This document shows positions 58,681-64,000 of a stretch of DNA of 64,000 nucleotides, piece after piece. The position numbers and the translations under genes were made by a program. Source of the stretch: Polyangia bacterium (GTDB lineage: Bacteria; Myxococcota_A; Polyangia; Nannocystales; Nannocystaceae). The stretch spans positions 124,001 through 188,000 of the forward strand of contig JAUHWG010000015.1 of NCBI GenBank assembly GCA_030424595.1, written 5' to 3'. Under the pieces are notes generated by a model. It was not told where the DNA came from and did not search any database. It saw nothing but the letters and a program-made list of their open reading frames with translations. Within the stretch, counting starts at the first letter, position 1, and each line of letters begins with the position of its first letter.

Positions 58681-60267
58681 CTACTGCGGGTTGATCTGCT
58701 GGCTGAGGGCGATCCCGGTCATGTCGGAGTAGGTGTAGGGGCCGACGAGGCCGTCGACGACCGCGAGGATCTCGTAGGTGTCAGGGTCGACCTTGAAGGC
58801 CTTGTTGGCCTTGTCGACGACCCAGACGTTGCCCTCGAAGTCGATGCTGACGCCCCAGGGCTGCGAGCAGCCGGGGAGGGCGATGTTGTTCTTGACGTAG
58901 GTCTTGCTGTCGATGTCGAGCTGGACCAGGCGGCAGGGGTTGGAGCCTGCGCCCCAGACGTTGCCGTTGGCGTCGGCCATGATGCCGAGGACCCAGGAGC
59001 CGCCGGAGCCGGCGATGTTGGTCCAGGTGTTGGTCTCGTGGTCCCAGTGGTGGACGGACTGGTTGCAGGAGCCGCCCGCCCAGAGGTCGCCCTTGTAGTC
59101 CAGGGTCATGCCGTACTTGCAGCCGCCCTGGGGGTTGCCGAGGTTGGTGATCTCGTAGGTCTGGGCGTCGATCTTGAGCGAGGGCAGGGAGCCGAGGCCG
59201 ACGAAGAAGAAGTCGCCAGCGGCGTTGACGGCCCCGCCGTAGGGGGAGTAGCCGGCGCCCCAGCCGGGCGAGGTGACCTCCTTGATGAGCGAGCCGTCGG
59301 TGCCGTCGCGGAGCTCGATGTGGGCCGTGCTCGCGCCGTCGCGCCAGCCGAACCACAGGTTGGGGGTCGGGTACTCGCAAGTGTCGGGGTCGGGCTTGGA
59401 GCCCTGCCAGGCGGTCGCCCGCGGGCCGGCGGTGTAGCCCGGCGAGTTGATCGTGATGCTCCAGTCGACGCACTCGTCGTCGCCGAAGGCGAGGATGTCG
59501 TTCGGACCGCTGGAGGTCGTGATCATCCCGTCGTTGTTCTTGTCGGGGCACTCCTCGGGGTTGCCGATGATCTTGGTGACGGCGCCAGGATCACGGCTGG
59601 AGACGGCGACGTCGCCCTGGAGGTTGACCGAGGTCCGCGAGGGCGAGCCGCCGGCGACCCGGTAGCGACCCTCTTCGACGGCGGTCTTGGTGTTGATCTT
59701 GGAGACCGTGCCCTGGGTCGAGTTGGCGATCCAGATGTAGGAGAGCACCTCCTCGTTGTTCATCCCCTCCTGCTCTTCGCAGGGCACCTTGGTGCAGGCG
59801 TTGGAGCAGAAGTCCTTGTCGAAGTCGTTGCCGTCGTCGCACTCCTCGCCCTCTTCGAGGAGGCCGTTGCCGCAAAACGGCTCCATGACCCCGGTCGTGC
59901 TCGTGGTCGTGTCGTCGGTCGTCGTGCCGTCGGTGGTTGTGGTGCCGACGGTGGTCGGATCGACGGTGGCCTCGGTGGTGGTCGTCGGGTCGGTCGTGGG
60001 ATCCGAGGTCGCCGACTCCGACTCGGACGTCGAGGTCGTCGTCGAGGTGCCGGTGGCGGACATCGTCCCGCTCTCCGTGGCGGTGGCGGTTGCGGTTGCG
60101 GTTGCGGTTGCGGTTGCGGTAGCCGTCGCGGTCGTGCTCTCGGTCATCGTCGCGGCGGCCGACGTCGCCGAGTCGCTGTCGCCGGAGGTGCTGGTGTCAT
60201 CGCCGTTGCAGGCGGCGAGGATCAATGCTCCCGCCGCAAGGGTGACGCGTAGATGTTGTCCAACCAT
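58681..60267 (-). CDS. Lipoprotein with myxobacterial Cys-rich repeat and propeller
   Basis: 528 residues from ATG 60267 (a frame open farther upstream lacks signal features). Lipobox LAAC (Cys20), then a Thr/Ser/Ala linker of about 115 residues including a pure TATATATA stretch from a 6-bp DNA repeat near 60079-60120. A Cys-rich unit follows: CGNGLLEEGEECDDGND..FCSNACTKVPC, the DUF4215/myxobacterial Cys-rich repeat. The remaining 350 residues look like a Vgb-type six-bladed propeller (IWIANSTQGTVSKINTKT, GNVWGAGSNPCRLVQLDIDS, GNVWVVDKANKAFKVDPDT). Vgb homologues cleave streptogramins, but here the propeller is more likely a surface binding module. Predicted outer-membrane lipoprotein. Confidence 0.85.
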   Translation of the reverse strand: MVGQHLRVTLAAGALILAACNGDDTSTSGDSDSATSAAATMTESTTATATATATATATATATATESGTMSATGTSTTTSTSESESATSDPTTDPTTTTEATVDPTTVGTTTTDGTTTDDTTTSTTGVMEPFCGNGLLEEGEECDDGNDFDKDFCSNACTKVPCEEQEGMNNEEVLSYIWIANSTQGTVSKINTKTAVEEGRYRVAGGSPSRTSVNLQGDVAVSSRDPGAVTKIIGNPEECPDKNNDGMITTSSGPNDILAFGDDECVDWSITINSPGYTAGPRATAWQGSKPDPDTCEYPTPNLWFGWRDGASTAHIELRDGTDGSLIKEVTSPGWGAGYSPYGGAVNAAGDFFFVGLGSLPSLKIDAQTYEITNLGNPQGGCKYGMTLDYKGDLWAGGSCNQSVHHWDHETNTWTNIAGSGGSWVLGIMADANGNVWGAGSNPCRLVQLDIDSKTYVKNNIALPGCSQPWGVSIDFEGNVWVVDKANKAFKVDPDTYEILAVVDGLVGPYTYSDMTGIALSQQINPQ

Positions 60268-60424
60268 TGTGTCTCGTCCTCGTAGGGTGTGGCTCAGGAC
60301 TAGCAGGCCAGAGGTGCGCGGAGGATGCAAGGGGCAGGGGGCGGAGCGGAGCGTGCCGAGTAGCCAGAATCGAGCCTCGCTTCGGCCTACTGTGACAGGC
60401 CCAGCGTCCGATAGACTCGTCGTC

Positions 60425-61423
60425 GTGGAGTTCTCCATCCTCGCCCTGTCGATGGTCATGCCGTCGCTGCTGCTGCTCTGGTACTTCCACTCGCGGGACG
60501 CCTACCCAGAGCCAGCGTCGGTGGTCTGGCGCACCTTCGGCCTCGGGGTGCTGTCGGCGATCCCGGTCCTGATGTTCGCCCTGCCCATGGGCGAGCTCCT
60601 CGAGGGGATCACAGATCCGTTCCTGGCCGGCCTCTATGAGGCGTTCGTGCTCGCCTCGATCCCTGAGGAGGTATGCAAGCTGGCGGTGATCCTCTGGTAT
60701 GCGCGCCGCCACTCGGCCTTCGACGAGCCGATGGACGGCTTGGTCTACGGAGTCGCGGCGTCGCTCGGCTTTGCGACCCTGGAGAACGTTCTCTATGTGG
60801 CCCAAGGGGGGCTTGGCGTGGCGATGCTGCGGGCGGTCACGTCGATCCCAGGGCACGCGACCTTCGGCGCGATCATGGGCTACTACGTCGGCCAGGCCCA
60901 CTTCTCTCACGGTCGGACGCGGCCGCTGCTGCTCAAGGCGCTGCTCATCCCGATCCTCCTCCACGGGGTCTACGACGCGCCGCTGATGATCGCTCCGCGC
61001 GTCGAGGGGACGGCCGAGACGATCGGCGGGGCGCTCCTCCTCCTGGTGCCGTTCGTGTTGATCATCTCGGTGGTCGCGGCGCTGCGGATGTCGAGGGGGC
61101 TGCGGGCCCGTCAGCTGGCTGAGGGCCCCATGCCGCGGTCCGGCTCGGTCCCCCTGCCGACCTCTCCGACCTCGCCGTCGACCGGGAGGCGGGCGCTCGG
61201 CGTCCTCCTCGTGCTCGTCGGCGGGCTCCTGGCGACGGCGGGCGCGCTGATCGTTCTCGGCGTGATCCTGTCGCTCGTCAACGGTGTCGCCGAGGAGAAG
61301 GGGGCGGTGGTCGAGGTCCTGGTCGCCGGCCTCATCGCCGGTGTGCTGCCGGTGATCGGCGGCGTCATGCTCTTCCGCGGCGGGACGCGCCAGCTCAACG
61401 GCGGCGACCCGAGCGGGGCGTAG
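60425..61423 (+). CDS. prsW: PrsW-family intramembrane protease
   Basis: About 332 residues from GTG 60425 (ATG 60452 possible). Eight or so membrane segments with the PrsW motifs in order: PEEVCK (EExxK) near residue 81, FATLENVLYV (FxxxEN), IPGHATFGAIMGYYVG (GHxxxG) and LLHGVYDAP (HGxYD). These residues form the glutamic/zinc-type active site of this membrane protease superfamily. PrsW of Bacillus cleaves the anti-sigma factor RsiW. Here the substrate is unknown; no sigma or anti-sigma gene is adjacent. The C-terminal third adds a Ser/Pro linker and two extra hydrophobic segments not needed for activity. Divergent from the propeller lipoprotein. Confidence 0.87.
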   Translation: MEFSILALSMVMPSLLLLWYFHSRDAYPEPASVVWRTFGLGVLSAIPVLMFALPMGELLEGITDPFLAGLYEAFVLASIPEEVCKLAVILWYARRHSAFDEPMDGLVYGVAASLGFATLENVLYVAQGGLGVAMLRAVTSIPGHATFGAIMGYYVGQAHFSHGRTRPLLLKALLIPILLHGVYDAPLMIAPRVEGTAETIGGALLLLVPFVLIISVVAALRMSRGLRARQLAEGPMPRSGSVPLPTSPTSPSTGRRALGVLLVLVGGLLATAGALIVLGVILSLVNGVAEEKGAVVEVLVAGLIAGVLPVIGGVMLFRGGTRQLNGGDPSGA

Positions 61424-61523
61424 ATCGCTGACCGTGAGCGCTCGCGAACGCTGAAGAAGAGCGAGCTCGCGAGCGATCGGGGCGCTGGAGCTATAGAGCC
61501 CGCGGTCGAGAGCCGAGGGCAGC

Positions 61524-64000
61524 TCAGCCCCCCTGAGCGGCGCTGAGATCGACGGCGACGAGCCAAAGGTCACCGGCCTCATCGCCGGCGAGGAGATCGG
61601 CGTCGGCGTCGCTGTCTTCGGCCAGCGCAGGGGCGAGCGCGAGGGCGCTGAAGGGGTGGCCGCTGCTCAAGGTGGCGAGGCAGCGCTCGTCGCCGAGCGA
61701 CCAGAGTCGGAGGCTCCGATCGACGCCGACGCTGACGACGTGCTCGTCGTCGACAAAGCCGACGCCGACGACGGCCCCCGCGTGCGCCCGCAGGGTCGCC
61801 CGTTCGCGGCCGCGGCGGAGGCTCCAGAGGCGGAGGGTCCCGTCATCACCGGCCGAGAGAAGACGCTTGCCGTCCGGGCTGGTCGCGAGCGCTCGCACGG
61901 GACCCTCATGGCCGGCGAGGGTCATCAGCTCGCGCCCATCGGTCGGGTCCCAGGCGCGGATCATCCCGTCAGCGCCGGCCGAGAAGAGGCGGCCGGAGGG
62001 CGCATAGAGGCAGCTGTGCACCTCACCGCGGTGACCGCTCAGGGTCCGCAGCTCCTGGCCGGAGGCGAGCTCCCAGACCTTGAGGGTGGCGTCGTGGGAG
62101 GCGGAGGCGAGGTGGGCTCCGTCGGGGCTGAGGGCGCAGGCGGAGACCCACTTGTGGTGGCCGACGAGCGCGCGGGTCTGGAGCTGGCGGGCTGTGTCCC
62201 AGATCCGGATCGTGCGATCCGAGCCGGCGCTTATCAGGGTCTCGCCGGCGGCGCTGAGGGTGGCGCCGAGGACAGCGTGCTCATGGCCGGCGTAGACCCC
62301 CCGCGCCGCGCCGCTGCGGCGATCCCAGCGGCGGAGCGTCCCGTCAGCGCCGGCGCTGTAGAGAAGCTCGCGATCGATGAGGCAGGCGCGGATCGCCCCC
62401 TCGTGGGCGTCTGAGGCGTCGGGCCCGACGATCTCCTGGGCGCCCGCGGAGCCCGCGAGCCGCCAGCGGCGGATTGTGTGGTCCTTGCCGGCGCTGTGGA
62501 GGGTGGTGGCCGCCCGGTCGCCGAGGGCGACGGTGACCATCTTGGTGTGGCCGCGGAGCTCCCGGTGATCGCCGCCCCCCGAGAGATCCCAGAGCCGCAG
62601 GCTCCGATCGCGGGAGCTCGAGAGGAGGCGCTCCCCGCCGAGGAATCGACAGGAGGTGACCCAAGAGCCATGTCCGTGGAGCTCGTGCTCGACCGCGCCG
62701 TCGGCGAGCGACCAGACCCAGACCCGGTTGTCGTAGGAGCTGGCGGCGACCGAGCTCCCCGAGGGTCGGAAAGAGATCCCGCTGACCGCGTATTCAGGCC
62801 CGTGGAGGGTGCGCGCGAGGCTGAGGTCGGCGGTCGTCCAGAGCTTGACGCTCTTGTCGTGGGAGCCGGTCGCGACGGTGCGAGCGTCGGGGCTGAGGGC
62901 GATCGCGGTGCCGCCGAGCTCATGGGCGAGGACGCGGCCGCGCTCGCGGAGCTCGGCGCCGTCGCGGGCCCAGACGATGAGGAGGCCGTCGGCCCCGATC
63001 GATACGAGCGTTCCCCCGTCCGCGCTGATCGCGAGCCCCTCGATCCCGCCCCCATGACCGGCGTAGCGGCCGAGCTCGGCGCCTGTGCGGGGATCCCAGA
63101 GGAGCAGGAGACCGTCGTCGCTCGCGCTCAGGAGATGACCCTCGGGGGTGAAGGTGCAGGCGTTGACCGGGCCGCTGTGGCCGCAGAGGCTGAGATGCTC
63201 GGCCCCGGAGGGGACCCGCCAGAGCTTGAGGGTGGTGTCGGCAGAGGCCGAGGCGAGGAGCTGCTCATCGTCGCTGAGCGCGAGGTCGGTGATCGCCCCG
63301 ACGTGGCCCTCGAGGAGCGTCGTCGCGCCCTCGCGGTGGTGTCGTGGGAGGCGGCGGCGGAGCGCCGGGAGCCGGTCGCCGAAGAGCTCGCGGAGCGTCG
63401 CGTCGGAGAAGCCGCGGTCGCTGAGCTCGCCCCAGAGGAGCGCTGGGAGGGCCTGCGGAGCGGCGCGGAGCGGCGCAGCGGCGGCGATGAGCGAGGAGCG
63501 GAGGGCGCTCAGGAGCCGTGCGCGGGCGGGATCGGGGTCGAGCGCGGCAGCCTCACCGAGGTCGGCGACGACGTGACCGAGTCCGTCGGCGGCGATCGTC
63601 GTCGCGAGGAGATCGGTGTCGGCGGCGAGGTCGGAGACCGCGGGCCAGTCGGCGCAGCCGATGGCGTGGCGGAGTCGATGACGACGGGAGTAGACGGCGC
63701 CGAGGGAGGGGAGCGCCCGGAGAATGCGTCGGTGCGCGGCGACCCGGAGCGCTTCGTCGAGGATGGGACGCAGCGCGCCGCGGAGGCCCGGGAGGAGGGC
63801 GATCGTCGTCGAACTCGTGGGCCGCAAAAGCGGCGCCAGGATCCCGAGCGGGGCCGCGGAGCCCCGGGCGTCGTGGATGTCCGCGAGGAGCTCGGCGAAG
63901 ACCTCGGCGTCGAGCGGCTGGGCGGCGACGCAGAGGAGGGCGAGCGCCGCCGCGAGGGGTTCGCGGAGCTCCGCCGCGCAGCTGCGCGCGTCGGCGTCGG
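61524..64000 (-). CDS. WD40-repeat protein, C-terminal part of a larger NTPase-type gene (5' end outside window)
   Basis: The frame is open to the right edge; a TTG at 63827 is not needed as start. The visible N-terminal part (AAALALLCVAAQPLDAEVFA, LLADIHDARGSAAPLGILAPL) has the look of a winged-helix segment that follows the NTPase core in STAND-type proteins. A helical region follows, then 14 WD40 repeats (GHVGAITDLALSDDEQLLAS ... SLGDERCLATLSSG), which fit two seven-bladed propellers. The NTPase domain is presumably encoded beyond 64000, so its motifs cannot be checked. It is convergent with prsW. Likely a regulatory or defence-type sensor. Confidence 0.75.
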   Translation of the reverse strand, partial: DADARSCAAELREPLAAALALLCVAAQPLDAEVFAELLADIHDARGSAAPLGILAPLLRPTSSTTIALLPGLRGALRPILDEALRVAAHRRILRALPSLGAVYSRRHRLRHAIGCADWPAVSDLAADTDLLATTIAADGLGHVVADLGEAAALDPDPARARLLSALRSSLIAAAAPLRAAPQALPALLWGELSDRGFSDATLRELFGDRLPALRRRLPRHHREGATTLLEGHVGAITDLALSDDEQLLASASADTTLKLWRVPSGAEHLSLCGHSGPVNACTFTPEGHLLSASDDGLLLLWDPRTGAELGRYAGHGGGIEGLAISADGGTLVSIGADGLLIVWARDGAELRERGRVLAHELGGTAIALSPDARTVATGSHDKSVKLWTTADLSLARTLHGPEYAVSGISFRPSGSSVAASSYDNRVWVWSLADGAVEHELHGHGSWVTSCRFLGGERLLSSSRDRSLRLWDLSGGGDHRELRGHTKMVTVALGDRAATTLHSAGKDHTIRRWRLAGSAGAQEIVGPDASDAHEGAIRACLIDRELLYSAGADGTLRRWDRRSGAARGVYAGHEHAVLGATLSAAGETLISAGSDRTIRIWDTARQLQTRALVGHHKWVSACALSPDGAHLASASHDATLKVWELASGQELRTLSGHRGEVHSCLYAPSGRLFSAGADGMIRAWDPTDGRELMTLAGHEGPVRALATSPDGKRLLSAGDDGTLRLWSLRRGRERATLRAHAGAVVGVGFVDDEHVVSVGVDRSLRLWSLGDERCLATLSSGHPFSALALAPALAEDSDADADLLAGDEAGDLWLVAVDLSAAQGG

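Noticed and set aside
59756..60424. N-terminal extension of the PrsW frame
   Set aside because: Runs antisense to the lipoprotein linker; PrsW homology starts at the GTG near 60425.

Overview
The window looks like chromosomal DNA of a myxobacterium, most likely of the Nannocystales type. GC content is very high throughout. There are many lipoproteins with Thr/Ser/Asp-rich linkers after the lipobox Cys, a MYXO-CTERM-like C-terminus, a myxobacterial Cys-rich repeat, an ADYC-like protein with NGINF repeats, and several large eukaryotic-type Ser/Thr kinases and WD40 proteins. This placement is inferred from gene content only; no rRNA is present.

Layout. 1-8 kb: the 3' part of a ferritin-like lipoprotein gene, a transmembrane Ser/Thr kinase with its partner gene, a beta-propeller lipoprotein and a VWFA-like lipoprotein. 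9-15 kb: a carotenoid cluster, crtU - methyltransferase - crtE on the minus strand and crtD - crtC on the plus strand, diverging from a short AT-rich promoter region. 15-20 kb: a lipoprotein, a second VWFA lipoprotein, an FHA protein with a long Gly-Met-Pro repeat, and a Ca2+/cation antiporter. 20.4-26.7 kb: a two-gene overlapping operon of metallophosphoesterase-AAA and AAA-TM-WD40 proteins, the best candidate here for an undescribed conflict/signalling system. 27-36 kb: a TonB-dependent receptor with an N-terminal TonB-like domain, two Hsp20 chaperones, a tandem DUF4139 pair and a DUF502 membrane protein. 36-41 kb: a metzincin-like lipoprotein, a divergent AGCS-like membrane protein with a large soluble insertion, and a selenocysteine tRNA. 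41-50 kb: dnaJ, MOSC, small lipoproteins, pruA, a TIMP-like MYXO-CTERM protein, a YbiT-type ABC-F protein and an NBR1-Ig-like lipoprotein. 50-64 kb: a GNAT protein, two tandem kinase-TPR paralogues, an ADYC-like lipoprotein, a Cys-rich/propeller lipoprotein, a PrsW-like membrane protease and the 3' part of an NTPase-WD40-type gene that runs off the right edge.

How the genes work together. The crt genes imply a carotenoid with one aromatic ring and one hydrated, 3,4-desaturated acyclic end, although phytoene synthase, phytoene desaturase and cyclase are not in the window. The kinase, FHA and WD40/AAA genes form a signalling-rich background. At least nine predicted lipoproteins form a surface secretome. 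Short tandem repeats with units of 6 to 15 bp recur inside linkers and signal peptides and just after stop codons; in two cases the repeated unit contains the stop codon itself. Many long open frames antisense to real genes were discarded as high-GC shadows.
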